Source: Agapetus fuscipes (Eukaryota > Arthropoda > Insecta > Trichoptera > Glossosomatidae). From it: 64,000 bases of DNA. Shown here one piece after another: positions 55,347 through 64,000 of the stretch. Position 1 is the first letter of the stretch. Each line of letters starts with the position of its first letter. Position numbers and translations under genes: made by a program. The notes under the pieces were generated by a model. It was not told the DNA's origin, did not search any database, and saw only the letters and a program-made list of their open reading frames with translations. The DNA is taken from the NCBI GenBank assembly GCA_951799405.1, contig OX637332.1, forward strand, positions 4,097,001 through 4,161,000. Reading direction: 5' to 3'.

Positions 55347-55622
55347 TGGACCGGTCCGTAGTCTAGTGGCAACACTTCGGAATCGTAAATGGATGGTTGT
55401 GGATTCGGATCCCGGCGGAGCACAAAAAAATATACCATTTATATTTCGAATGTGCTCTTCGCTGAGTTGAAAAATTCATAAACCTTTACCAAAGACCGGT
55501 CACTGAAAGGTCCTTCAAACCTTACAACAACTGGGTGTTGCTTGAGAATTGGCGCTTTCTACAGCGACGACCAAGCTCGCAAGCGCTCACTAAATAAATC
55601 ATCCTAATATTATTATTATTAT
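55347..55622 (+). repeat. Family B SINE with LINE-type tail
   Basis: Head CCGTAGTCTAGTGGCAACAC to GATTCGGATCCCGGCGG; the GAGGGCTCTTGAGG part of the tail is deleted but AGCGCTCACTAAATAAATC and ATT units remain. Confidence 0.85.
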
Positions 55623-55744
55623 CTGTAAAAAATACACTTTTTTTAAAAAACTTTTAGAATGTCTACTAGCCGTGTTTGAGTTAATGATCATCATTTCAGT
55701 GAGTCATCAACATCATCATGAGCTTTACAGCTCTTGGTGATTTA

Positions 55745-56215
55745 CAGTTGGTATGAGGTTGACCACTCATACTGTAAATAAATTATTCACTTTGCCAATG
55801 TAACTTTGACATAACAATCACTTTTTTCGGGCTATGTAGCCGTGGTCTGGTTGATACATTCCGGATAGTTTCGCCCATTGCTCCGATGGGCATTATCAGC
55901 GGTTGGCTAGTCGTTCTAATCTTCCGGAATGTATCAACCAGACCACGGATACATAGCCCGAAAAAAGTGATTGTTATGTCAACAAGTACCGGCCGTGAAA
56001 GCTTCAATGTACAATGTAACCCCTGTTTCAGGGAACGTCGGCAAGAGTTGCAGGTTTTATGTTCATTTGAGATTAGGTTTTAATATTATAAGTCCACATG
56101 TGGCATGTGTAAGCGTGAACTTATACATGTCCGCTTGTGTGAGAATACGTATAATATGATATGATCTTAAATGTAACGTTTATTTGCAACTTAGATTAAA
56201 GATTATGGATTCATA
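55745..56215 (+). repeat. Family E copy split by a hammerhead element
   Basis: 5' part to 55804, 3' part from 56012; CAATGTAAC is repeated at both junctions. Confidence 0.82.
55805..56011 (-). ncRNA. Mobile hammerhead-like palindromic element (H12), 207 bp, core mutated
   Basis: Bounded by the 9-bp duplication CAATGTAAC (55796-55804, 56012-56020). Arms of about 60 bp (TTGACATAACAATCACTTTT, and GGCTATGTAGCCGTGGTCTG) pair with the right half. Minus-strand core: helix I CCG/CGG, CTGATAA (55899-55893, the essential G8 replaced by A), helix II GCCCAT/ATGGGC, GAAACTATC. Sister of the element at 3210, including the GCCGGCCGTGAAAGC-like end (ACCGGCCGTGAAAGC). Lies in the Shroom-like intron. Predicted inactive. 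Confidence 0.75.
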
Positions 56216-56261
56216 AGTTCAAGAGAAGAATTGTAAGTTAGAATTAAGTTAAAGTTAAGAA

Positions 56262-56345
56262 ACCTCGTGTAAACATAAGCCCGTCAACTCTCCGTGACCT
56301 TCCATGAAACATGTCTGACATTGGCAAAATTGAATAAAAATTTTC
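56262..56345 (-). repeat. Family E fragment
   Basis: AACATAAGCCCGTCAACTCT and GACATTGGCAAAATTGAA. Confidence 0.55.
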
Positions 56346-56627
56346 CAACCTTCAATAAGGGTGGCTTTAAAAGATGAAGGTGTCATAAATAATTTTCTCG
56401 TGGAGATGTTTTTCTTACTCCGATATTGGTGAGATCAAGTTTCTCCCCGCCTTTGTAATAAATGAGATTCCGCCCCAATAGATTGTTTTACGTAAGAATG
56501 ATTTACTTCTAGGGAAAATATGCTAATACTCTCCATCTGCGATGAAATACTAAATAGCTGTATTGCGAGTTTTATGATGATCTAATGTGATGTAATTTCG
56601 AAAAGAAACTCGTGGTTTAGATTCTTA

Positions 56628-56869
56628 CGGGGCTATTCTTAGACATTTTAGTCGTCGGTTAAGCTCACGCTTTGACAAACTAATGATGCGTTTGTATGAA
56701 GACCTGGCAATCCAAGATGGCCGCAAGTGAACAACTGATTTGTCTTCATACAAATATTAAAAATTCGGTAGGTAAGAATGACCGTGGTGATTAAATTTTC
56801 AGACCGGGCACCATTTGTTTATCAAAGCGTGGGCTCAACCGACGACTAAAATGTCTAAGAATAGCCCCG
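56628..56869. mobile_element. MITE with GGGGCTATTCTTAG termini
   Basis: GGGGCTATTCTTAGACATTT continuing to AGTCGTCGGTTAAGC is mirrored at 56834-56868. Flanks TTA and ATA may be a diverged 3-bp duplication. Confidence 0.72.
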
Positions 56870-56887
56870 ATAATCTATACGTATAAA

Positions 56888-57105
56888 ACGCCACTAAGCT
56901 ACACATATAGTGTAACTTCTTGCCTGCGTTATCCCCGAAGGAGTAGAAACCATAGGTCCATAGGTAAGCCTTACATCAACTGGGTCTTGCTTGAGAATTG
57001 GCGTTTGCTACAGCGACGACCAATCTCGCAAAGTTTTTGAGGAGTGATTCACACAAAAACAGCGCTCACCAAATGAATCATCTTAATATTATCATTATTA
57101 TGGTT
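56888..57105. repeat. Family A fragment followed by family B 3' half
   Basis: 56888-56943 is a minus-strand family A 3' end; 56971-57105 is plus-strand family B from ACTGGGTCTTGCTTGAG through the LINE-like tail. Confidence 0.7.
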
Positions 57106-57521
57106 GAAAAGATGTCATTTGTCAATTATTAATTAATAATTCATTCAAATATATATTAATGGATTACTTAGTGATTATGTTCATACCAATTTCTGGCAAG
57201 GCAAAATATGTTAATGACTTTCATTTTATGTCTCTTCTTACGGGGATGGTAAATTCATTTGTATTTAATTTTTCACAGATGCAAAAAGAAAGACAGAAAA
57301 ATACTTTGAATTTCGTTCCTCTTTTGTTTTTATAACTTAGTATATGCTCAAACCCTCCTCATACCCGTCCTGTAGGTACGCGTCATGAAGACCCACAGCA
57401 CATGGACGCTCATGCAAAGCTATATATTTTCTGAAGTGGCGGAAGGCCTTCTCCGACAAACAAGAACCTCTAGTTCAGAGGCGTGCCCATGACTCTAAAA
57501 GTAGTAGTAATCGTTTTTTAT
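57106..57521. other. Intronic DNA, no feature recognised
   Basis: AT-rich to 57300, then a GC-balanced part of unknown origin. Confidence 0.35.
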
Positions 57522-57527
57522 ACTCAC

Positions 57528-57758
57528 TCCATGCTGGTCAGGGACATCTCCTCCTGGTCGCGCTAGCCTTGTCACCAGCGACGCCATGAGCGCGCTGACC
57601 AGTCCCAGGTCTTGCGCGTATCGTGCTAAGCGCGCACCTGGAGCGCGCGCGGCGAGGAGCGAGCCCGTGGCCTCGTTTCGAGCACCGGCCGCTTCCAAAG
57701 CGTCCAGCTGCAAGCGCAGGGACGAGTCTAAAGAACGAAGACTGGCACGCGCTTGGCT
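57528..57758 (-). CDS. Shroom-like gene, internal exon (start of ASD2/SD2)
   Basis: 77 codons, phase 0 at both ends, between an acceptor TTTTTTGTCCGCAG (just above 57758) and a GTGAGT donor (57527-57522). It reads SQARASLRSLDSSLRLQLDA, LEAAGARNEATGS, an alanine/arginine-rich linker, then DLGLVSALMASLVTRLARPG and GDVPDQHG. This aligns with the Shroom segment that contains REAQ..LxxDVRANEAL and LLSLSGRLARVENAL. GC-rich, in contrast to the surrounding introns. Joined in frame to the exon at 53059-53295, whose KR-x-x-L-x motif continues the helix. The alanine-rich linker is unusual for the family. Confidence 0.62.
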
Positions 57759-58149
57759 CTGCGGACAAAAAACAGTATGAAATGCATATGGTTAAGATTT
57801 ACAGGTTCAATTTAATAAAAACTTCAGGTAATTTATTTTAAGGTTTCGTTCGCATTTGGTTCTTTCACAGAGTTAACTTCGCAACACGGTCGCTTGACTA
57901 CTTATTAGACACACAATTACACATTCGTAGCAATACCATGACAAATCACACAAGTAGGTTTTTGTTCTCCCGTTTCGTATTTTACGCAAAGAAAAACCTC
58001 AAACCATAATATAAAGCCGTTCATTCTTACAGGTAATTTAGTAATGATCTTTTCGAAACGGATTAACTCTCCTATAATGAAATTATTTTTAACAGTTTCA
58101 TGGCAAAAGATACAACATTTTAATTTTTATTGAATTTTTTTGGGCTTAC

Positions 58150-58260
58150 TTGTTCGATCGCGGTAGTGCACAGACTTGTCACCATCGCAGTATTCATCGC
58201 GCGCGACAGAAGGAAGAAAAGTGCGAACAACGCGACCAGTGCTCCGCGAAGAAGCCATCC
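58150..58260 (-). CDS. Shroom-like gene, possible upstream exon
   Basis: A GTAAGC donor (58149-58144) follows a minus-strand frame ending MNTAMVTSLCTTAIEQ, phase 0, compatible with the next exon. Its upstream limit is unclear: the frame stays open through a hydrophobic GALVALFALFFLL stretch to about 58325, but a pyrimidine tract within that stretch and an AG near 58175 could make a much shorter exon. The 3' boundary is better supported than the 5' one. Confidence 0.35.
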
Positions 58261-58567
58261 ATTGGAGATCAAGGTGAGTCTCGAATAATTTCCGTGATTC
58301 CTATCCCCTTTCTCCTTTGCTTAGCTGCCTGGGCAGATTTGCTGGGCAGTTCGCTCGAACGCGATTTATGGAGAACCAGTGCGGTTAAAAAACCCTCTCC
58401 ACGCTTCACATGGTAAAGCCAGACTTGGCGTTATCATAATTTTGGTTTAATTATTAGTGAATTTTATTGCATTTTTTTTTATAGAGTTGTGACTCTTTAA
58501 TTCAGTATATCTTTGCAACTTACATATGTTATAGATTATGGCCTCGTACTATCCATAAACTTATGGT

Positions 58568-58870
58568 ATTATAAATAATATTAGGATGATTTATTTGGTG
58601 AGCGCTGTTTTTGTGTGTTATCACACCTCAAAAGCCCTCTGCGAGCTTGGTCGTCGCTGTAGAAAGCGCCAATTCTCAAACAAGACCCAGTTGTTATAAG
58701 GTTGGATGGACCTTTCAGTGACCGGTCTTTGGTAAAGGTTTATGAATTTTTCAACCCAGCGAAGAGCACATTTGGAAATACAAATGGTATATTTTTGTGC
58801 TCCGCCGTGATTCGAATCCACAACCTTCCATTTACGAGTCCGAAGTGTTTCCACTGGACTACGGACCGCT
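58568..58870 (-). repeat. Family B SINE, full length with LINE-type tail
   Basis: Complete head (GTGATTCGAATCCACAACC; CCACTGGACTACGGACCG) and tail ATTATTTATAATACC / GGTGAGCGCTGTTTTTGTG. Confidence 0.88.
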
Positions 58871-59221
58871 ACAAAAGGTATGGTGTGTGTATCATACTTT
58901 TGTTTTATTTGCGTTTTAAATTGTATATTTACAGATATCTGTTAATTATCTTCAGGTGGTAATGACAATACCATCAGAGACAATATGGGTGAAGATGAGG
59001 AAATTCTATCTCTTTAGTGTTGGTCGCCACCGGGGGCCCTGGACTCGCTATAATTGTGTCGAAGCCAGCAACACGTGTATGTGGCTGAGCTGTGATGAAC
59101 GAGCAAATGCAAATGAGAAAATGGAATTCTCCTAAGCATTCGCGCCAAACATTTGAACCAAAAATTAACTTCACTTGGGTATTTTTTTTTTTACTGCAAC
59201 AGCAGCAGCATCGCGTGAGTT

Positions 59222-59400
59222 CTTCTCAATACAGAGGAAAAGTAAAAATAAAAAGGAAAGGGAAGACCGAGAAGAGTACGGCTGGATCAGATTGTTGTTA
59301 TACAATGCTAAAGCTTATTATTAATTATTTTACTATTTAAAGCAAAAGAAGGAAATTTATGAAAAAAGTGATGGATATGAATGAATGGAAACACGTATAT
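59222..59400 (+). pseudogene. Degraded LINE C-terminal piece (RTE-like)
   Basis: Plus-strand KRKGKTEKS and later KKRRKFMKKVMDMNEW, with frameshifts; same block as 29075, 34960 and 42098. Confidence 0.6.
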
Positions 59401-59438
59401 TTCATTCATTTTTCCATTTACCCATTCTATGAGTCTAT

Positions 59439-59690
59439 TTCTTGACTTGTAGGTTGATTTGAGGCTGATAAAAAATGCTGTGTACTGTAAAAAATGGTTC
59501 ACTTTGCCAATTTCACCCCAGATCTAGAGAAGGTCGGCAAGAGTTGCAGGGCTTGTGTTAATTTGAGACTGGGTTTTTTATATTGTTGCTCCACATGCGG
59601 CTTGTGTTAGCGCGAACTTAAACGTGTGTGCTTGTGGGAATCCATTTCATGTAAATCTTAAATGTAATATGTCTTTGCAACTAAGATTAT
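59439..59690 (+). repeat. Family E copy
   Basis: Full length with an insertion (AAAAATGCTGTGTACTG) near the 5' end. Confidence 0.82.
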
Positions 59691-60211
59691 ATGACAATTC
59701 ACCCAATGTTTTATGCTCGGGGTAAGATGGTTTGAATGACAAAATAAAATAACATTCAATTTACTATTAAAAGTACCTACACGTTTTTCTAAAATGTATC
59801 ATTATTTGTTTTAATGTATTTTTTTCAGATTTTGTCCGGTGAAGCTTTAATGGACGCTTGGCCAATAGTTCAATATTCGATTTATTTTTAAATTATGCCT
59901 CAGTTTAATTCACAAAAAATATGTATATATTTAAGTTTCACATTCGATACAACCACCAAAATCCTCTGACTCTGTTTTGATTTGAAATGTAATTGTTTAA
60001 ATTAGCATTATTTTGCTACAATAAAAATAAAAAAAAATAAAAAAATGACAAATTTTTCCTAACAAAAGAAATTTTGAGCTTCAAATGTACAAACAACGCA
60101 ACGGTAAATAGTTTTTGTTAATTTACATAAACAAGGGTGGCAAAAATAATAATGGACCTTTTATTAGCATATTATTGATAATTTATTTTAAAAGCAATCA
60201 TAATAAACATG
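59691..60211. other. AT-rich DNA, no gene recognised
   Basis: No supported feature. Confidence 0.4.
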
Positions 60212-60445
60212 CTCGAGCGGATGAGGCGTCGAATTTGCGCTATTGAAATAATTGCCAGTTCGAACCCCGCCTGCGCCGTGCACTATCGACAATAGCTTTA
60301 ACCCTGGTTCAACAGATGTCATCGGGTTAGTAATACTTAACAATTCATTAAAATTTAAAACAATGAATTATTAATCGGTCATACCTGTTTGCGGCCAGGC
60401 AAACTAGGTTGGTAAATTGCATCCTCTTAACAAAACTATTTTTTT
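60212..60445 (+). repeat. Family C SINE, full length
   Basis: The tRNA-like head GCTCGAGCGGATGAGGCGTC with B box CAGTTCGAACCCCGCC (60253-60268) is followed by CTTTAACCCTGGTTCAACAG, an A/T spacer and CTGTTTGCGGCCAGGCAAAC. The head resembles a class II (Leu/Ser-type) tRNA A box. Confidence 0.8.
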
Positions 60446-60473
60446 TAATGCATTACATAGTACGGTCGATAGC

Positions 60474-60790
60474 TCAGTTGGTAGAGTGCTTGCATTCCAT
60501 TCCGTCAGCTCGGTTTCGAATCACGCCGAGGGTGTCAGTAATGATTTCCCGTTTCGGTGTTTATTTCAAACCCCAATATAAAAACCGGCAAGGTTTACTC
60601 AGCCTTCACAAGAAATAAGTACCAGCCCTCTCGGGAGCTAAGAAACCCCCACTTCAACTGAAGTGGTTGGCGTAAGGCCGGCCCCCTTACCTGTAAAATT
60701 AAATAGGTTCAACTCGCCACATGCGACCCCTTCGGGGATAACGCGGGAAGAAGTTACACTATATGTGAAGCTTAGTTGCGTTGTGTTGCG
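60474..60790 (+). repeat. Family A SINE, full length
   Basis: Head GGTCGATAGCTCAGTTGGTA with B box GGTTTCGAATCAC, complete body and TTGCGTTGTGTTGCG tail. It begins 28 bp after the family C copy. Confidence 0.9.
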
Positions 60791-61019
60791 TATTGCGTTG
60801 TTAAGAGTAAATGTTTTTTTCCATGAAAAGAAAACGCAGAATTTGTAAATGACGTTTAAAACCCTCGATGGCCATCTAAACCAAACCTTATGCTTCAAAA
60901 CGCACGCATTCTACTAACAAGTCTACTGCTATTTACAAGGCAATACAATCTTATGTTCTGTATCACTGATCTTCAACTTTAGCCAGTGAGGTTGCCCTTA
61001 AAACATACAAGTAGGCATG

Positions 61020-61490
61020 GAAGTATATTCAATGGAAGGGCTATGAATATGATTTAGTACCAATCGACATGATGCAACGTCTTTGACACCATACATTGTT
61101 AATAGTGCTGTCTCGCTCACGACATATGAAATGTTTTTGTTATTTTCTATGGAAGCAACGTGTCTCTACTCCGTATTCAATCTATTTACACAATCACCAT
61201 GAAATCACCATGGCAACGGACTTTGTTACTAGTGTTGTTGAAAGCATGGAGGAAGTATTAAATGGAGGGGTCGTACATGTGATTTAGTACCAATCAACAT
61301 GATTCACCGTCTTTGACACCATACTTTGTTTATAATGCTGTCTCGCTCACGACATATGAAATGTTTTTCTCATTTTCTATGTAAGCAACGTGTCTCTACT
61401 CCGTCTTCAATCTATTTACAAATCACCAAGGAAACACATGAAATCACTGTGGTAACGGATTTGTTAGTAGTGTTGTTGCAAGTATGAAGA
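61020..61490 (+). repeat. Tandem duplication, 230-bp unit, two copies
   Basis: GATTTAGTACCAATC at 61051 and 61281; both units contain GCTGTCTCGCTCACGACATA and GCAACGTGTCTCTACTCCGT. Confidence 0.85.
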
Positions 61491-62420
61491 TATCTGATAA
61501 ATTCCGAATTCAAAAATGTTCCCACCTCATTGTGTACGGGATGATTTCCACAAGTATCTATTACCGCGAGCATAGAAGTTACATACTTGAAGAAGCAAGT
61601 ACCTATATATTTGAACATCACTAGTTCTACAAATGGCTGTTACTTTCGCGAACAAAATATTTCGACAAACGAAAAATAAATTTTATCAACGTAATCATAT
61701 AGAATAGTGATTAAAGTGAAATATTATTCCATGTTCTATAACACATTTACTCTCATTTGTTGGCAGGTTTAGAAAATACCCAGTTTGGCCTTTAAATGTA
61801 TTCTTTTTCCAATTAGGTAACACACCTGTTCACAGTTGGAAGGTTACCGATATACTGAATTTAGATTTTTGTGTGATGAGTGGGGTAGCGTATTTCTAAT
61901 TCTCAAAGGATTGATTTCTTAGCCCATCCAGTTCTATATATCCATGGTTGAAAGTATTAAAATATCTGATAAATTCCGAATTCAAAAATGTTCCGACCTC
62001 ATTATGTACGGGATGATTTTCACAAGTATCTATTACCGCGAGCATAGAAATTACATACTTGAATAAGGAAGTACCTACATACTTGAATATCACTAGTTCT
62101 AAAACTGGCTGTCACTTTCGCGAGCAAAATATTTCGACAAATGAAAAATAAGTTTTATGAAAGTAATCATACAAAATAATTTTTTCAAGTGATATATTAT
62201 TCTACTTTTTTTACAACATTGATTTTATTTTGTTAACACGTTTAGAAAATATTTAGTTTGGCATGTATATGTTTGTTTTCCAATTAGATAACACACCTGT
62301 TGACAGTTGGAAGGTTACCGATAGACTGAATTTGTATTTTTGTGTGATGAGTGGGTTAGCGCATTTCTAATTCTCAAATGATTGATTTCGTAGCCCATCC
62401 AGTTGTTAAATATCGATGTT
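61490..62420 (+). repeat. Tandem duplication, 472-bp unit, two copies
   Basis: TATCTGATAAATTCCGAATT at 61491 and 61963; both units end near TAGCCCATCCAGTT. Open frames in each copy are short and interrupted, so no gene is called. Confidence 0.88.
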
Positions 62421-62888
62421 CCATACTGTATATACATATATATATCCATATTAATATGTAAGCATTGAACTAAACATTCTGCTGAACCAAATACGTGATT
62501 TGCACACAAATCCTGTGAACACACAAAGACAGAAAGTTGTACGGCCGGCAATAATAATTGCCCTTGACTTTGTATGTAGCCCACGTTTGTGCACAGATAC
62601 ATACAATAAGTTAATCAGGATCCGGTAAAAGCAAAGTTTCCAATTATCCGATACGAAACAATTCGAGAAAAAGTCGGATAATCAATTATTCGGATTTATC
62701 GAAACGTACAAAGAAAAATCTGCCGTGCTTAGGGAGAAAATAGTCAGCTATATCAATAAACTGCTATAACTTTATTACAAATTAAAGTTAATTTATTATT
62801 ATTTGGTATTTGGTATTATCTGGTTTAGTTTTGATGTCCATACGTGTTATTATTTATTGATTTAAAAAACTGTAATGTGTCGTGTATG
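62421..62888. other. No gene recognised
   Basis: AATTATCCGA/TCGGATAAT words near 62640-62690 form small inverted repeats; otherwise AT-rich. Confidence 0.35.
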
Positions 62889-63117
62889 TTCCTTGACTTA
62901 TAGGTTGATATGCTGTAAAAATGGTTCACTTGGCATTGTCACCCCTGTTTCAGGGAAGGACGGCAACAGTTGCAGGGGGTATGTCCATTTGAGATTTGGT
63001 TTTTATGTTGTAGGTTCACATGCGGCATGTGCAAGAGCGAACTTGTACGTGTCTGCTTGTGAGAATGCATATAATGTGAATCTCCAATGTAACAAATCTT
63101 TGCAACTTAGATTAGAT
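62889..63117 (+). repeat. Family E copy, GTATGCGG/GTGTATG subfamily
   Basis: It has an internal deletion after AGGTTGATATG; TTAGA tail joins the next copy. Confidence 0.83.
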
Positions 63118-63562
63118 TGATATAAGGGTGACCCCCCGTACTGTAAATATGGTTCACTTTGCCAATGTCACCTCTGTTTCAGGGAAGGTCGGCAAGAGTT
63201 GCAGGGCTTATCTTCATTTGAGATTGCGCTTTTTTATTGTAGGTTCACATGCGGCATATTTTAGCGCGAACTGATACGTGTCTGCTTGTGGGAATGCGTT
63301 TAATATTAATCTTAAATGATATATTTATAAATGTTTAATTTTAGGTTTTCACGGATATTATACATGTTGATAGGTTTTCGGGTAGTCCGATAATTTGCTA
63401 TTTTCTAGGCGACGTTTTGGATCGGTATCACACAGAAGAACCGCTCTGATGAAGGATCGTGATACCGATCCGAAACGTTGGCTAGAAAATAGCAAATTAA
63501 CGGATTACCCGAAAACCTATCAACATATATATATTTTTACAGCTTAGATTTAGATTTAGACG
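63118..63562 (+). repeat. Family E copy split by a hammerhead palindrome
   Basis: 5' part to 63326, tail TTTTTACAGCTTAGATTTAG from 63533. An ATATATTT repeat at the junctions may be the duplication, but the A/T sequence makes it uncertain. Confidence 0.75.
63327..63528 (+). ncRNA. Hammerhead ribozyme-like palindrome (H13), two arms
   Basis: Arms ATGTTGATAGGTTTTCGGGT and TTTGCTATTTTCTAG with their complements. Plus-strand core: CTGATGA (63446-63452), an extra A, helix II GGATCG/CGATCC (63454-63471), GAAA and ACGT ending in T (63472-63479); helix I is weak beside the core (GCT/GGC). The opposite arm on the minus strand keeps the helix II sequence but has CAAAACGTC, so only the plus strand looks competent. 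Confidence 0.65.
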
Positions 63563-63564
63563 CA

Positions 63565-63780
63565 AAAATAAAAACAAAGTTATTTTTCACGCATTGGTTT
63601 ATTTCCTCAATCGCTTTCGGCGTGTTAAACGCACCATCATCTATAGGACAACTTAATGATGGTGTGATTGGCACTCTGAAAGCGCTCAAGGAACGAAATC
63701 AACTCGTGAAGAAAAACATTGTTTTGTATTTTTACGTTTTAAATTTTTAAAAATCATCACAGTGTCAACACACAAATAAT
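63565..63780. ncRNA. Hammerhead-like element (H14), variant core on both arms
   Basis: Minus arm: GATGATGGT, helix II GCGT/ACGC, GAAAGCGATT (63618-63609). Plus arm: CTTAATGATGGTG, hairpin GTG/CAC, GAAA plus AGCGCTC (63678-63687). Ends in the shared block CACAGTGTCAACACACAAA (63758-63776). The catalytic motif differs from CTGANGA in both arms. Confidence 0.48.
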
Positions 63781-63972
63781 GAAAGAGAGTAGGAGTGTGT
63801 TGTTTTTCCCCCCTTTTTAATTACTGTATAGGACATTCAAAATTTTAATTATTTTCCATCCTAGTATTGAGGAATTTTCAACGAGTATTTAATTAAAGAT
63901 GCGCGAATTAATTGAATTATGCGTTTCGAGAGAAGAATTTCCATAAAAGTTAATATAAATGCGATTAGAATG
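63781..63972. other. No gene recognised
   Basis: AT-rich; no supported feature. Confidence 0.35.
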
Positions 63973-64000
63973 CAGTCTAATCTAATCTAAGTTGCAAAGA
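63973..64000 (-). repeat. Family E tail at window edge
   Basis: AGTCTAATCTAATCTAAGTTG begins a minus-strand copy that continues outside the window. Confidence 0.7.

Larger units (their letters stand above)
53296..57527 (-). other. Shroom-like gene intron, about 4.2 kb
   Basis: Lies between a GTGAGT donor (57527-57522) and the acceptor at 53296. It is almost wholly transposon: four family E pieces, a hAT-like element with a nested family A, family B copies, a hammerhead element and a MITE. Confidence 0.6.

Noticed and set aside
58974..59174. Additional Shroom exon on the minus strand
   Set aside because: The frame has no Shroom-like pattern and no paired splice sites; the neighbouring DNA includes LINE sequence.

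Overview
This is nuclear DNA from an animal, most likely an arthropod and probably an insect. It is AT-rich, with intron-bearing genes, an insect-like plasma-membrane calcium pump, and RTE-, CR1- and mariner-type transposon remains. I cannot name the order or species. Most of the window is interspersed repeats. Two genes can be supported. The first is a complete plasma-membrane Ca2+-ATPase (PMCA) whose 1164 codons lie in one uninterrupted exon (14285-17779, +). The second is the 3' end of a Shroom-like gene (minus strand, about 58150 down to 53059), with at least two exons coding the ROCK-binding ASD2/SD2 domain and a 4.2-kb intron packed with transposons. One further possible exon (52149-52277, +) is unidentified.

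Repeat families, named here for convenience. Family E: about 250 bp, more than 40 copies or pieces in both orientations, starting CCTTGACTTATAGGTTGG and ending in TTAGA or TTATAGA tails. Family A: a tRNA-headed SINE of about 310 bp with a TTGCGT-type tail. Family B: a tRNA-headed SINE of about 290 bp with two alternative 3' tails, one of which matches the 3' UTR of a CR1-like LINE also present here. Family C: a tRNA-like-headed element of about 230 bp. Family D: an inverted-repeat MITE of about 250 bp. LINE pieces (CR1-like, RTE-like), a mariner remnant, two hAT-like elements with perfect 8-bp target-site duplications, a Harbinger-like MITE and a probable Helitron end are also present.

The most interesting system is a set of 14 short palindromic elements that carry hammerhead-ribozyme-like cores (CTGANGA, a hairpin, then GAAA, then a tiny palindromic stem III). 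Six have an essentially complete core. Two sit inside family E copies and are bounded by clear target-site duplications of 8 and 9 bp, so they are discrete mobile units. Several share a conserved terminal sequence. Such ribozymes are known from Penelope-like retroelements; no Penelope reverse transcriptase is visible here, so these look like non-autonomous relatives.

Layout: 0-14 kb, dense repeats with ribozyme elements, an 83-bp minisatellite and LINE pieces; 14.2-17.8 kb, PMCA; 17.8-32 kb, mostly AT-rich unique DNA with scattered SINEs; 32-52 kb, repeats including a SINE-derived tandem array (37.0-38.5 kb) and many MITEs; 52-58.2 kb, nested transposons and the Shroom exons; 58.2-64 kb, SINEs, local tandem duplications (61-62.4 kb) and two ribozyme-type palindromes at the end. 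The two genes have no evident functional link.
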